A stretch of DNA of 64,000 bases from Streptomyces jeddahensis. GTDB taxonomy: Bacteria > Actinomycetota > Actinomycetes > Streptomycetales > Streptomycetaceae. Within the stretch, counting starts at the first letter, position 1. Each line of letters starts with the position of its first letter. The stretch lies in contig NZ_LOHS01000194.1 in assembly GCF_001642995.1 (NCBI RefSeq), positions 1 through 64,000 on the forward strand, read 5' to 3'. Below, in pieces: positions 45,458-55,453 of the stretch. Below the pieces are notes generated by a model, which saw nothing but the letters and a program-made list of their open reading frames with translations, had not been told where the DNA came from and made no database searches. Position numbers and translations under genes: made by a program.

Positions 45458-47734
45458 ATGCAACTCGCCGCGATCATCGTGTCGCTGGTCCTGACCGTGG
45501 TCGGCGTTGCGCTGCTCGCACGCGCCATCGGTCAGTTCGTCCGCTACTTCAAGCTGGGCCAGCCGGTCCCCGCCGGCAGCCGGACCGACAACCCCTACCA
45601 GCGCAGCGTGACGCTGGTGAAGGAGTTCCTCGGCCACACGCGGATGAACCGCTGGGGGATCGTGGGCATCGCCCACTGGTTCGTGGCCGTCGGCTTCCTC
45701 ACCCTGCCCCCGACCCTCGCCCAGGCGTTCGGCCAGCTCTTCCAGGCCGACTGGACGCTGCCGGTCATCGGCGGGTTCCTGCCGTTCGAGATGTACATCG
45801 AGTTCATCGGTGTGATGACCGTCCTGGGCATCGCGGTCCTGATGGTGATCCGCCTGCTGAGCCTGCCGTCGCGGGCCGGCCGCAAGTCCCGCTTCGCGGG
45901 CTCCAAGGCCGGGCAGGCGTACTTCGTCGAGTACGTCATCCTCACCATCGGCCTGGCCATCTACGTCCTGCGCGGCCTCGAGGGCGCGCTGCACCACGTG
46001 GAGCATTACGAGGCCGCGTACTTCGCCTCGTATCCGCTGGTCCTGGCCTTCAAGGGCCTGTCGGTCGGCGCGCTGCAGAACCTGGTCTACCTGGCCGCGA
46101 TGATCAAGATCGGCACGTCCTTCGTGTGGATGATCGTGGTCTCCCTCAACACCAACATGGGTGTGGCCTGGCACCGCTTCCTCGCCTTCCCGAACATCTG
46201 GTTCAAGCGGAACGCGACCGGCGAGACGGCGCTCGGCGCGCTGCAGCCGATGACCTCCGGCGGCAAGCCGATCGACTTCGAGGACCCGGGCGACGACGAC
46301 GTCTACGGCGTCAGCCAGATCGAGCACTTCTCCTGGAAGGGCCTGCTGGACTTCTCCACCTGCACCGAGTGCGGCCGCTGCCAGTCGCAGTGCCCGGCGT
46401 GGAACACCGGCAAGCCGCTCTCGCCGAAGCTGCTGATCATGTCGCTGCGCGACCACGCGCACGCCAAGGCGCCGTACCTGCTGGCCGGTGGCGGCAAGAC
46501 CATGGAGGGCGAGGAGAAGGCGACGGCCGAGCAGCTCGCCGAGGTGCCCGCCGCCGCGCTGGCCGAGGCCGAGCGCCCGCTGATCGGCACCGTCGAAGAG
46601 AACGGCGTCATCGACCCGGACGTGCTGTGGTCCTGCACCACCTGCGGCGCCTGCGTCGAGCAGTGCCCGGTGGACATCGAGCACGTCGACCACATCGTCG
46701 ACATGCGCCGCTACCAGGTCATGATCGAGAGCGCCTTCCCGAGCGAGGCCGGGACGATGCTCAAGAACCTGGAGAAGAAGGGCAACCCCTGGGGGCTTGC
46801 GAAGAAGCAGCGCCTGGAGTGGACCAAGGAGGTCGACTTCGAGGTTCCCGTCGTCGGTAAGGACATCGAGGACCTCAGCGAGGTCGACTACCTGTACTGG
46901 GTCGGCTGCGCCGGCGCCCTGGAGGACCGGGCCAAGAAGACCACCAAGGCCTTCGCGGAGCTGCTGCACATCGCGGGCGTCAAGTTCGCGATCATGGGCG
47001 GCGACGAGAAGTGCACCGGTGACTCGGCCCGCCGCCTGGGCAACGAGCCGCTGTTCCAGCAGCTCGGCCAGGAGAACGTGGCCATGCTGAACATGGCGTT
47101 CGGCGAGGACGACGACGACCCGGAGACGAAGAAGCCGAAGTCGGCGAAGAAGATCGTCGCCACCTGCCCGCACTGCTTCAACACGATCGCGAACGAGTAC
47201 CCGCAGCTGGGCGGCGAGTTCGAGGTCATCCACCACACGCAGCTGCTGCAGCACCTCATCGACGAGGGCAAGCTGATCCCGGTCACGCCGGTCGAGGGTC
47301 TGATCACCTACCACGACCCCTGCTACCTGGGCCGCCACAACAAGGTCTACACGCCGCCGCGCGAGATCATGGACAAGGTCCCCGGCCTGCGCCAGCAGGA
47401 GATGCACCGCCACAAGGAGCGCGGCTTCTGCTGCGGCGCCGGCGGCGCCCGGATGTGGATGGAGGAGCGGATCGGCAAGCGCATCAACACCGAGCGCGTG
47501 GACGAGGCGCTGTCCCTCAACCCCGACATCGTCTCCACCGCCTGCCCGTTCTGCCTCGTCATGCTCACCGACTCCGTGAACGGCAAGAAGAACGATGGCC
47601 AGGCCAAGGAGTCGCTGCAGGTCGTGGACGTGGCGCAGCTGCTGCTCGACTCGGTGAAGACACCCGTCGACAACCAGCCCCCGGCCGGTGAGGCCGAGGA
47701 GGAGAGCGAGTCGGAGCCGGAGCCGGTCAAGTAG
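45458..47734 (+). CDS. membrane iron-sulfur oxidoreductase (EtfD / Rv0338c type)
   Basis: A 758-residue protein. The N-terminal third has about five to six membrane segments of the heterodisulfide reductase / NarI-like type. Two 4Fe-4S motifs follow: CTECGRCQSQCP near residue 303 and CTTCGACVEQCP near residue 392. The C-terminal part has two cysteine-rich CCG-type domains with CPHCFNT (about 569), HDPCYLGRHN (620), CCGAGG (657) and CPFC (696). The Mycobacterium tuberculosis homologue Rv0338c (EtfD) passes electrons from ETF, and so from fatty-acid oxidation, to the quinone pool; the same is likely here. The tail is acidic. A terminator at 47764-47800 follows. Confidence 0.9.
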   Translation: MQLAAIIVSLVLTVVGVALLARAIGQFVRYFKLGQPVPAGSRTDNPYQRSVTLVKEFLGHTRMNRWGIVGIAHWFVAVGFLTLPPTLAQAFGQLFQADWTLPVIGGFLPFEMYIEFIGVMTVLGIAVLMVIRLLSLPSRAGRKSRFAGSKAGQAYFVEYVILTIGLAIYVLRGLEGALHHVEHYEAAYFASYPLVLAFKGLSVGALQNLVYLAAMIKIGTSFVWMIVVSLNTNMGVAWHRFLAFPNIWFKRNATGETALGALQPMTSGGKPIDFEDPGDDDVYGVSQIEHFSWKGLLDFSTCTECGRCQSQCPAWNTGKPLSPKLLIMSLRDHAHAKAPYLLAGGGKTMEGEEKATAEQLAEVPAAALAEAERPLIGTVEENGVIDPDVLWSCTTCGACVEQCPVDIEHVDHIVDMRRYQVMIESAFPSEAGTMLKNLEKKGNPWGLAKKQRLEWTKEVDFEVPVVGKDIEDLSEVDYLYWVGCAGALEDRAKKTTKAFAELLHIAGVKFAIMGGDEKCTGDSARRLGNEPLFQQLGQENVAMLNMAFGEDDDDPETKKPKSAKKIVATCPHCFNTIANEYPQLGGEFEVIHHTQLLQHLIDEGKLIPVTPVEGLITYHDPCYLGRHNKVYTPPREIMDKVPGLRQQEMHRHKERGFCCGAGGARMWMEERIGKRINTERVDEALSLNPDIVSTACPFCLVMLTDSVNGKKNDGQAKESLQVVDVAQLLLDSVKTPVDNQPPAGEAEEESESEPEPVK

Positions 47735-47763
47735 CCGGGGTTCGTACAGGTTCGTACGCACGC

Positions 47764-47800
47764 GAAGGGCCGGGTTCCCGTCTTGGGGGCCCGGCCCTTC
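47764..47800. terminator. 11-bp hairpin after the Fe-S oxidoreductase
   Basis: GAAGGGCCGGG at 47764-47774 pairs with CCCGGCCCTTC at 47790-47800 over a 15-nt loop. It lies 30 bp after the oxidoreductase stop. Confidence 0.75.
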
Positions 47801-47852
47801 GGCGTCCCCACCCTGACGTGGGCCCTTACGTGGTCAGTGAAACAAGAGCATC

Positions 47853-49292
47853 ATGAGCCGATCGTTGTCGTCCGTGACGCTGGTGCCTTCGAGGTGGGTG
47901 GTGCACATTCCGAGCACAGGGAGCAGGAGACATCGCCGTACCCGCGCCGGTCTGCGGGCCGCTGCCGCCACCGTCGGCTGCAGCCTGCTGCTCACCGCCT
48001 GCGGCACAGCCACGCATCACGGCCCGCCCGCCGCGAAGCACCGGCCCGTGAGCACACCGGGCAAGGCCGCTGCGCGCCTGCCCATCCCCCTCGGCAAGGG
48101 CAGCCGCGTCGCCGACGACTTCAACGGCGACGGCCACCGTGATCTCGTCCTCAACGACCTGGTGAAGGGGGCGGACGACTTGCACGGCGACGACCCGGGG
48201 ATCGGGATCGTGTACGGCGGGAACGCGGGCTCCGGGCAGGGACGGGGACAGGGGCAGGGACTCGTGCCGGGTGCACGTCAGTTGCTGAGCCCGGCCGAGT
48301 ACGCCGCGCCGACCAAGGGGCAGCTGCCCGCCGTCTTCGACGCCGAGGCCTCCTGCGATCTCGACGGGGACGGTTTCACCGATCTCGTGGTCTCCACCGA
48401 CCCGCCGTACGACGGTCAGGGGCAGCCGCCGGTGCCGTTGCAGCTCCTCTTCGGCTCGCCCAAGGGACTGACCGGAAAGGCGGTGAAGCTGCGCATCCCC
48501 GCGCGTGCCCGGTTCGGCAACGACTGGCCCGACCAGCCCGTGTGCGGCGACTTCGACGGGGACGGTGCCAAGGACCTCGTCGTGCACGCGTCGGGCAGCC
48601 GGATCAGTTATCTGCGGGGGCCGTTCAGCCGCGAGGGCTCCCCGCGGGCCGCGGGCACACCGCTGGCCGCGCCCGGCAACGTCCCCGTCGGACCCTCCGT
48701 CGGCCCCTCCGTCGACGTCGACCGCGACGGCTACGACGACCTGCTGGTGCGCGCCACCGCCGCCGACGCATCGGCGTCGAGCCTCGTCCTCGGCGGTCCG
48801 GCCGGCCCGACCCGGACGGGGGCCGTGTTCCCGGCGGGCTCCACCGTGGCCTTCGGCCGTTTCGGCAAGGGCCGGGGCACGGACGCCGCGATCGGCTCCG
48901 GCACCGGGATCGCCCTGCGCTACGACGTGCCGGGCGGCACCCTGCGCGGGAACCTCTCGCGGCCTGGCGCCTCCCTCGCCTCCGGCGACTTCGACGGCGA
49001 CGGGCTCAGCGAACTCGTCGTGGGCGACGGCGACCGGTTGCAGATCTTCAAGGGGCGCCCGAAGGGTCTTTCCGCGGCGTCCGCGGTCACCGTGACACCG
49101 AGGGCGCAAGGCTCCACCCAGATCGTCGCCGTCGCCGACTTCGACGGGGACAAGCGGGACGACCTCGTCGTGCGGACGTATCGCGGGGAGACGAGGGATA
49201 CGGTGGCGGTGTTTCCGGGGAGGAAGAGCGGGCTGGTTGTGGGCGAGCCGGAAGTGACGTTCTCCACCGCCGAGTTCAAGGGCACTGCATGA
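47853..49292 (+). CDS. FG-GAP/VCBS propeller lipoprotein
   Basis: A 479-residue exported protein, the first of five adjacent paralogs. An Arg-rich start and hydrophobic stretch end in a lipobox LTAC, so it is probably lipid-anchored. Six FG-GAP calcium-loop motifs of the DxDGDGxxDL form are visible (for example FNGDGHRDL, LDGDGFTDL, FDGDGAKDL, FDGDKRDDL), fitting an integrin-alpha-like beta-propeller. The calcium loops are well kept. The ligand is unknown; these proteins are usually taken as surface or adhesion proteins. The ATG at 47853 is uncertain as no good ribosome site is visible; in-frame GTG codons lie close downstream. Confidence 0.8.
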   Translation: MSRSLSSVTLVPSRWVVHIPSTGSRRHRRTRAGLRAAAATVGCSLLLTACGTATHHGPPAAKHRPVSTPGKAAARLPIPLGKGSRVADDFNGDGHRDLVLNDLVKGADDLHGDDPGIGIVYGGNAGSGQGRGQGQGLVPGARQLLSPAEYAAPTKGQLPAVFDAEASCDLDGDGFTDLVVSTDPPYDGQGQPPVPLQLLFGSPKGLTGKAVKLRIPARARFGNDWPDQPVCGDFDGDGAKDLVVHASGSRISYLRGPFSREGSPRAAGTPLAAPGNVPVGPSVGPSVDVDRDGYDDLLVRATAADASASSLVLGGPAGPTRTGAVFPAGSTVAFGRFGKGRGTDAAIGSGTGIALRYDVPGGTLRGNLSRPGASLASGDFDGDGLSELVVGDGDRLQIFKGRPKGLSAASAVTVTPRAQGSTQIVAVADFDGDKRDDLVVRTYRGETRDTVAVFPGRKSGLVVGEPEVTFSTAEFKGTA

Positions 49293-49326
49293 CGCTGGGG
49301 CACAGCAGGACGCTGGGGGGATCTGC

Positions 49327-50832
49327 ATGACGTCGAGGCGCGCAGAGGCGCGCAGAGGGGCCTGGCAGTCCGCCGTCGCGGTCACCCTGTGCTGCACCAT
49401 GGCGCTCACCGCGTGCAGCGGGGGCGGGGGCGGGGGAGATGACGGCGGCAGCGGAGGAGGCGACGCCGGGAAGCCGAGCGGCTCCCCGGCCCCCGGCAGG
49501 CCCGCCGCCGACCCGGACCCCGGCGACTTCAACGGCGACGGTTACGACGACTACGTCCAGGTCGTCAGCGCCACCTCCCGCGACCGCAACCGGTCCAAGG
49601 CGACCCTGATCGTCGTGTACGGCTCGAAGGACGGCCTCAACCCCGACTGGTCGGTGCGCATCCCCGCAGGTTCGGGCAGCGCGTCGTTCACCACGCCGCT
49701 CCTGCGCGCCGACCTCGACGGCGACGGCTTCACGGACCTGGTGGGCAGCCGCGGCCCGTCGGTATTGGACGGCGCGTCACCGCGCCGGCAGACGTTCGTG
49801 ATGTACGGCGGGGCGCGGGGACTGGACACGCCCCAAGCGCTCGACGTCCCCCAGGACACCCGCCCGCTCGCCGTCGCGGATTTCGACGGAGACGGCTCGG
49901 CCGATCTGCTGGATGCCGGCACCGGTGGCTCCGGGCCGCCGATGGGTGGCACACCGGCCACCGACGGGCGTCTGCTCTACGGACCGTTCGGCCGCTCGGG
50001 AAAACCGCAGCGGACGGCCGAACTCGATCTCGGCCAGCACGGTTACGCCGCTCCGTCGACCGCCACCACCGGCGACTTCGACGCCGACGGCCGTGCGGAC
50101 GTCGTCCTCACCTACGGCTTCGACGCGGAGGAGGACGAGAGCGCACCCTCCGACCTGCACACGGTCGCGTACTACGAGGGCGGCGAGCAGGGCCTCGTAC
50201 GCGACCGCGCCCGGGAGGCCCGTATCGCCGGCGCCGTTGCGCTGGCCGACGGCCCACGGGTCCCGGCCACGGGCGACGCGGACGGCGACGGCACCGACGA
50301 TCTGCTGCTGCCCACACAACTGCCCACGGCCCCGGCGGACGGCGGCGGAGGGGCCCTGACCATCCTGTACGGCGCCACGTCCGGTCTCGGCACGGGACGG
50401 CAGGCGACCGTCATCGGCGGAGAGCGCCGAGCGGACTTCGGTTCATCGCCCGCCGTCGGCGACGTCAACGGCGACAAGCGGCCCGACGTCGTGGTGAACA
50501 CCCCGGGCTTCCGGAGGAACGACGGCAAGGTCACGCTCCTGCCGGGCGGCTCGGCGGGCGTGCCGTCCACCACGGGTGAGCAGTCCGTCGACGCGGCGAC
50601 CGAGGGCCTGCCCGGCACCCCCAACCCGCACTACTGGAACGCCTTCGACCATCAGCCGCCGCTGCTCGACGTCGACGGCGACGGGCGCTCCGACGTGATC
50701 GTCTTCCTGCCGCTGTACGAGAAGCGGCGCGGCGAGTTCCTGGTACTGCGCGGCACCGGCGAAGGGCTCGATCCACGGCAGGCCCAGTACTTCACGCCTG
50801 CCGACATCGGCGTCCCACTCCGGCTGAAATAG
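49327..50832 (+). CDS. FG-GAP/VCBS propeller lipoprotein
   Basis: A 501-residue paralog of the preceding protein. It has a lipobox (LTACSG) followed by a long Gly/Asp/Ser-rich linker. Seven FG-GAP motifs are visible: FNGDGYDDY, LDGDGFTDL, FDGDGSADL, FDADGRADV, ADGDGTDDL, VNGDKRPDV and VDGDGRSDV. Seven repeats suit a seven-bladed propeller. It lies 34 bp after the first gene, so the two may be cotranscribed. The separate lipid anchors mark these two genes off from the next three, which have plain signal peptides. Confidence 0.83.
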   Translation: MTSRRAEARRGAWQSAVAVTLCCTMALTACSGGGGGGDDGGSGGGDAGKPSGSPAPGRPAADPDPGDFNGDGYDDYVQVVSATSRDRNRSKATLIVVYGSKDGLNPDWSVRIPAGSGSASFTTPLLRADLDGDGFTDLVGSRGPSVLDGASPRRQTFVMYGGARGLDTPQALDVPQDTRPLAVADFDGDGSADLLDAGTGGSGPPMGGTPATDGRLLYGPFGRSGKPQRTAELDLGQHGYAAPSTATTGDFDADGRADVVLTYGFDAEEDESAPSDLHTVAYYEGGEQGLVRDRAREARIAGAVALADGPRVPATGDADGDGTDDLLLPTQLPTAPADGGGGALTILYGATSGLGTGRQATVIGGERRADFGSSPAVGDVNGDKRPDVVVNTPGFRRNDGKVTLLPGGSAGVPSTTGEQSVDAATEGLPGTPNPHYWNAFDHQPPLLDVDGDGRSDVIVFLPLYEKRRGEFLVLRGTGEGLDPRQAQYFTPADIGVPLRLK

Positions 50833-51083
50833 GAGCTGAAATAGGAACGTTCCAGCACCGGTGGGGCGTACGGGAAGGGCTTTCATCCCCTATGCCCCCA
50901 CTCACCTCAGGGCCTCAGAAATTCTCCGCGTTCCCGTGCAACCCTCAGACACCTTCAGCGGTCTCCTGTTCGCCAACCGACCCGCGAACCCCAGGAGAAG
51001 TCCGGGCAAACGCGGTCGTACAGCAGCCCATTGACTGCGGACGCCCCGCCAGGCGTCCCCCGCATGCCGCAGGAGAATCCCGC

Positions 51084-52562
51084 ATGCACAAGAAGCACCT
51101 GCGACTCGCCCTCGCGACGGCCACCGCTGCCGCGCTGACGGGCGGACTGCTCACCTTCACGGCCGCGACGGCGACGGCGGCCGACTCCGTCCACCACCCC
51201 GTGGCGGACTTCAACAACGACGGCTACGGCGATGTCGCGTACTCCGCCGGCTCAGCCACCGTCGGTGGCAAGAAGGGCGCCGGCCAGATCGTCGCCCTGT
51301 ACGGCTCGGCCAGCGGTGTGACGTCCACGAAGCGCGCCACGATCAGCCAGAACACCACAGGCGTCCCCGGCACCGCCGAGACCAACGACGGGTTCGGCTG
51401 GATGAGCGCGTACGGCGACTTCAACGCCGACGGATTCGACGACCTCGCCGTGTCCGCGGACCTCGAGGACGTGGACGGCGACACCGACGGCGGCACCGTC
51501 CTCATCGTGTGGGGTTCGGCGAGCGGTCTGTCCGGTGCCACGACGATCAAGGATCCGGCAGTCTCGTCCCACGACCGCTGGGGCAAGGCGCTCGCCGCGG
51601 GCGACTTCGACGGCGACGGCACGGAGGACCTCGCGGTCGGCTCCTCGTCGAACAGGGTCTACGTCTTCAAGGGCGGCATCACCAAGTCCGGTAGCTACGG
51701 TGGCCGTTACTCCTTCACGACGGACATCCACTCCGGTGGCGACTCGGGCACGCTCATGCTCACCGCGGGTGACGTCAACGGCGACAAGCGGACCGACCTG
51801 GTCGTCGACGGCTACGAGACCGACAGCGACTACGGCTACAACACCAACTTCTACGTGCCCGGCACGGCCTCGGGCCTGGACGCGGCGTACGCGCAGGAGC
51901 TGAAGCGCGGCGTCATCACCGGCATCGGTGACGTCAACGGCGACGGCTTCGGCGACATCGTGACCGGTCAGGACTGGGACCCGTCCAAGGACGGCAGCGA
52001 GCCGTCCGTCCCCGAGTCGTCCACCGGCGGCAAGGTCCACATCATCTACGGTTCCGCCGAGGGACCGGCCACCACCGTCGCCGTGACCCAGAACAGCGGC
52101 AACGTGCCCGGCTCCTCCGAGCGCGGCGACTGGTTCGGCAGCGAGCTGTCGCTCGGCGACATCAACGGCGACGGCAAGACGGACCTGGTGGTCGGCGCGC
52201 CCGGCGAGAACCTGAACGGTGTGGTGAACACGGGCGCGGTCACGGTCCTGTACGGCTCGGAGTCCGGCGTGAACACCGCCTCCGGCTACCAGTACTTCGC
52301 CCAGTCCACGGCCGGTGTCCCCGGCTCGGACGAGAAGGACGACGCGTTCGGCGGCGAGGTGAAGCTCACCGACGTCACGGGCGACGGCAAGGCGGACCTG
52401 ACGGTCGGCGCGTACGGCGAGAACACCGGCAACGGCTCGGTGGTCTACCTGCCCTCCGACGGCACCAAGATCACCACCACCGGTGCCCGCTCCCTCTCCC
52501 CGACCTCGGTGGGCGTCTCGACGGACGCGTACCCGCTCTTCGGCGCGAACGCCGCCAGCTGA
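51084..52562 (+). CDS. secreted FG-GAP propeller protein
   Basis: A 492-residue exported protein with a clean signal peptide (LALATATAAALTGGLLTFTAATATAA). Seven FG-GAP motifs are spaced evenly (FNNDGYGDV, FNADGFDDL, FDGDGTEDL, VNGDKRTDL, VNGDGFGDI, INGDGKTDL, VTGDGKADL) with NTTGVPGTAETNDGFG-type blades between. AGGAG is 8 nt before the ATG at 51084; the frame running back to 50892 is not coding. The protein is closer to the next two genes than to the two lipoproteins. A strong hairpin follows it. Confidence 0.9.
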   Translation: MHKKHLRLALATATAAALTGGLLTFTAATATAADSVHHPVADFNNDGYGDVAYSAGSATVGGKKGAGQIVALYGSASGVTSTKRATISQNTTGVPGTAETNDGFGWMSAYGDFNADGFDDLAVSADLEDVDGDTDGGTVLIVWGSASGLSGATTIKDPAVSSHDRWGKALAAGDFDGDGTEDLAVGSSSNRVYVFKGGITKSGSYGGRYSFTTDIHSGGDSGTLMLTAGDVNGDKRTDLVVDGYETDSDYGYNTNFYVPGTASGLDAAYAQELKRGVITGIGDVNGDGFGDIVTGQDWDPSKDGSEPSVPESSTGGKVHIIYGSAEGPATTVAVTQNSGNVPGSSERGDWFGSELSLGDINGDGKTDLVVGAPGENLNGVVNTGAVTVLYGSESGVNTASGYQYFAQSTAGVPGSDEKDDAFGGEVKLTDVTGDGKADLTVGAYGENTGNGSVVYLPSDGTKITTTGARSLSPTSVGVSTDAYPLFGANAAS

Positions 52563-52580
52563 CGCGCACTCCCGCTAGTC

Positions 52581-52610
52581 GGGCCCGCACCCCCACCGGG
52601 GTGCGGGCCC
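52581..52610. terminator. 13-bp perfect hairpin between FG-GAP genes
   Basis: GGGCCCGCACCCC at 52581-52593 pairs with its perfect complement at 52598-52610 over a 4-nt loop. It lies only 22 bp before the next start, so it may attenuate rather than fully block read-through. Confidence 0.8.
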
Positions 52611-52632
52611 TCCCACACCCCGGAGCCCCACC

Positions 52633-54063
52633 TTGCGCAAGCGCACCCTCCTGCTGGCCGCCACGCTGACGACCAGCCTGCTCACCACCCTTCCCGCCAC
52701 CGCCTCGGCCGCCCCCTCGGGCCTGCCGGGCGACTTCAACGGCGACGGCTACCGCGACCTCGCGATCGCCGCACCCATCGCCAAGGTCTCCACCAAGTCC
52801 GGCGCCGGTTACGTCGCGGTCGTCTACGGCACCGCGAGCGGCCTGGACACCTCGAAGCGGCAGGTGATCAGTCAGGCCACCACCGGCATCCCCGGCACCC
52901 CGGAGTCGTACGACTACTTCGGCGACCGCCTGACCACGGGCGACCTGGACGGCGACGGCTACACGGACCTGATCGTCGGCGTGCACGGCGAGCGGATCGG
53001 CTCGACCGACGAATACGGTGCCCTCACGGTCGTCTGGGGCGGCGCGGACGGGCTCAAGACCGCCACCGACATCACCTCGCCCCTCCCCGAGAACCGCAAC
53101 GAGCTGGGCTGGTCCGTCGCCACCGGCGACTTCGACGGGGACGGCGACACCGACCTGGCCGCCGCCAACCTCGCGTACCCGGAGCTGAACATCTTCAAGG
53201 GCCCGATCTCCCGCACGGGCGCGGCCACCGAACTCGTCGGCATCGACACATACGAGCAGACCGGCATCAACACCGACAAGCTCGTCGCGGGCGACGTCAC
53301 CGGCGACGGTACGACGGACCTCCTGGTCATGGGCCAGCAGGAGATCACCGACGGCTACCGCACGCGCAGCGTCCTCTACAAGGGCTCGGCCTCCGGCCTG
53401 ATCGCGGGAAGCAAGGTCGCGGGCGGCTACGACGCGGTCATCGCGGACGTCGACAAGGACGGCTACGGCGACATCGTCACGGGCAACTTCATGGAGAAGT
53501 CCACCAGCGAGCCCAACGGCGGCCTCGGTGGCGCGATCACGGTGACGTACGGAGCGTCCACCGGCCTGAGCTCCCGCACCCCGGTCCGCATCACCCAGGA
53601 CACCACGGGCGTGCCCGGTGCCGCCGAGAAGAACGACGCGTTCGGCTGGAGCCTGTCGGCGGGCGACGTGAACGCCGACGGGTACGCGGACATCGCGGTC
53701 GGCGTCGCGAGCGAGTCCATCGGCTCGGCAACGCGCGCGGGCTCGGTGGTCGTCCTGCGCGGCTCGGCGTCGGGCCTGACCGGCAGCGGCGCCAAGGCCT
53801 TCTCGCAGAACACCTCGGGCGTGCCCGGCACAGCCGAGTCCGAGGACCACTTCGGCGACGCGGTCCACCTCACCGACGCGAACGCCGACGGCCGTACGGA
53901 ACTCGTGGTGGGCGCGATGGGCGAGAACGACGGCGCCGGCGCGGCCTGGCTGTTCAAGACCACCTCCAGCGGCATCACCGCCACGGGCTCCAAGTCCTTC
54001 AACAGCACGACGCTGGGCGGCCCTGCGGGCCTCGCGTACTTCGGCAACGTCCTCGCGGGCTGA
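52633..54063 (+). CDS. secreted FG-GAP propeller protein
   Basis: A 476-residue paralog. The start is a TTG at 52633 with GGAG 7 nt upstream; no ATG or GTG is near. The signal peptide is LLLAATLTTSLLTTLPATASAA. Seven FG-GAP motifs are present (FNGDGYRDL, LDGDGYTDL, FDGDGDTDL, VTGDGTTDL, VDKDGYGDI, VNADGYADI and ANADGRTEL). It should fold as a seven-bladed calcium-binding propeller. The TTG start and the terminator just upstream suggest lower expression than its neighbours. It is followed after 16 bp by the next paralog, so they are likely cotranscribed. Confidence 0.88.
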   Translation: MRKRTLLLAATLTTSLLTTLPATASAAPSGLPGDFNGDGYRDLAIAAPIAKVSTKSGAGYVAVVYGTASGLDTSKRQVISQATTGIPGTPESYDYFGDRLTTGDLDGDGYTDLIVGVHGERIGSTDEYGALTVVWGGADGLKTATDITSPLPENRNELGWSVATGDFDGDGDTDLAAANLAYPELNIFKGPISRTGAATELVGIDTYEQTGINTDKLVAGDVTGDGTTDLLVMGQQEITDGYRTRSVLYKGSASGLIAGSKVAGGYDAVIADVDKDGYGDIVTGNFMEKSTSEPNGGLGGAITVTYGASTGLSSRTPVRITQDTTGVPGAAEKNDAFGWSLSAGDVNADGYADIAVGVASESIGSATRAGSVVVLRGSASGLTGSGAKAFSQNTSGVPGTAESEDHFGDAVHLTDANADGRTELVVGAMGENDGAGAAWLFKTTSSGITATGSKSFNSTTLGGPAGLAYFGNVLAG

Positions 54064-54079
54064 CCGGGAAGGAACCTCC

Positions 54080-55453
54080 ATGCGCATCCGCACCACCACG
54101 ACCCTCGCCGCCCTCCTGGCCGCGGGACTCACCCCGCTGACCCTCACCACCTCCGCCTCCGCCGCGACCGCCAAGCACTACGACGACTTCAACGGCGACG
54201 GCCGCCGCGACCTCGCGTACGCCCACGCCTACAGCGGCATCTCCGGCGCGGACGGCTGGCAGGGCGGTGCCGTCACCGTCGTGTACGGCGGTGCGAACGG
54301 CCTCGACACCTCGCACACCCAGGTCGTCCACCAGGACAGCCCCGGCGTCCCCGGCGCGGGTGAGGAGGACGACATGTTCGGCGAGAGCCTGACGAGCGCG
54401 GACCTCAACAAGGACGGCTACGCGGACCTCGTCGTCGGCAATCCCACCGAGCACGTGGGCAGTTACGAGTACCGCGGCTCGGTCACCATCGTCTGGGGCT
54501 CCGCCTCCGGGCTGTCCGGCGGCACCATGGTCACCCCGAAGAGCGCCGCGTACGGCCACTTCGGCAGCGACCTGGCGACCGGCGACTTCACCGGCGACGG
54601 CTCCCCGGACCTCGCGGTCATCGGCAGCCAGGAAGCCTGGCTGTACCGGGGCGCGTTCACCAAGTCCGGCACCACGGGCAGCGTCAGCAAGATCGACAAG
54701 ACGGACGCCGGCTGGTCCTCGACGGGCCTGGCCGCCGGCAAGGTCAACGGCGACGGCAAGACGGACCTGGTGGTGCTGGGCACCCAGTTCTACGGGTCCG
54801 AAGTACGCGCCCGCGCCTGGTACCTGAAGGGAACGTCCACCGGTCTCTCCTCGGGCGCCTCCAAGACCGTCGACAGCGACTGGAACGGCGGCCTCGGCCC
54901 GAACGCCGTCATCGGCGACTTCGACAAGGACGGCTACGGCGACATCGCCCTCGGCGACCCCGACGAGAGCGGCGGCAAGGGCTCGGTGACCATCTGGTAC
55001 GGCACGTCCTCCGGCCCGAGCAGCACCCGCTCGACGAAGCTGACCCAGGCCACGTCCGGTGTCTCCGGCTCACCCGAGGCCGACGACAACTTCGCCTACG
55101 CCCTCTCCGCCGCCGACTCCAACGGCGACGGCTACGCGGACCTCGCGGTCGGCGTCCCGCACGAGGACGTCTCCGGCCAGGAGGACCAGGGCGGCGTGCA
55201 CGTGTTCCGTGGCGGCTCCGGTGGCCTGTCCGGTTCCCGCTCCGCGTGGATCCCGCAGTCCGTGACGGGCACGCCCGACTCGTACGAGTCCTTCGGCCAC
55301 AGCCTGCGCCTGCGCGACGTGAACGCCGACGGCAAGGCGGACTTGGCCGTCGCCGCGTCCAGCGGGGGGTTGCTGCTGCCGGGTTCGACGACGGGTCCGA
55401 CGGCGACGGGCTCCGTGGAACTGCCCGAGGTGGGGCATCCCTTCGTCGACTAG
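54080..55453 (+). CDS. secreted FG-GAP propeller protein
   Basis: A 457-residue paralog and the last of the array. Signal peptide: ALLAAGLTPLTLTTSASAA. Seven FG-GAP motifs (FNGDGRRDL, LNKDGYADL, FTGDGSPDL, VNGDGKTDL, FDKDGYGDI, SNGDGYADL and VNADGKADL) indicate the same seven-bladed propeller. GGAAGGAA precedes the ATG. Its TAG stop overlaps the stop of the leftward DUF397 gene by 3 nt, so the two transcripts run into each other with no terminator between. Confidence 0.9.
   Translation: MRIRTTTTLAALLAAGLTPLTLTTSASAATAKHYDDFNGDGRRDLAYAHAYSGISGADGWQGGAVTVVYGGANGLDTSHTQVVHQDSPGVPGAGEEDDMFGESLTSADLNKDGYADLVVGNPTEHVGSYEYRGSVTIVWGSASGLSGGTMVTPKSAAYGHFGSDLATGDFTGDGSPDLAVIGSQEAWLYRGAFTKSGTTGSVSKIDKTDAGWSSTGLAAGKVNGDGKTDLVVLGTQFYGSEVRARAWYLKGTSTGLSSGASKTVDSDWNGGLGPNAVIGDFDKDGYGDIALGDPDESGGKGSVTIWYGTSSGPSSTRSTKLTQATSGVSGSPEADDNFAYALSAADSNGDGYADLAVGVPHEDVSGQEDQGGVHVFRGGSGGLSGSRSAWIPQSVTGTPDSYESFGHSLRLRDVNADGKADLAVAASSGGLLLPGSTTGPTATGSVELPEVGHPFVD

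Noticed and set aside
45371..47761. Open frame of about 800 codons opposite the Fe-S oxidoreductase
   Set aside because: The sense strand has every Fe-S motif in order. The antisense frame is repetitive and unlike any protein.
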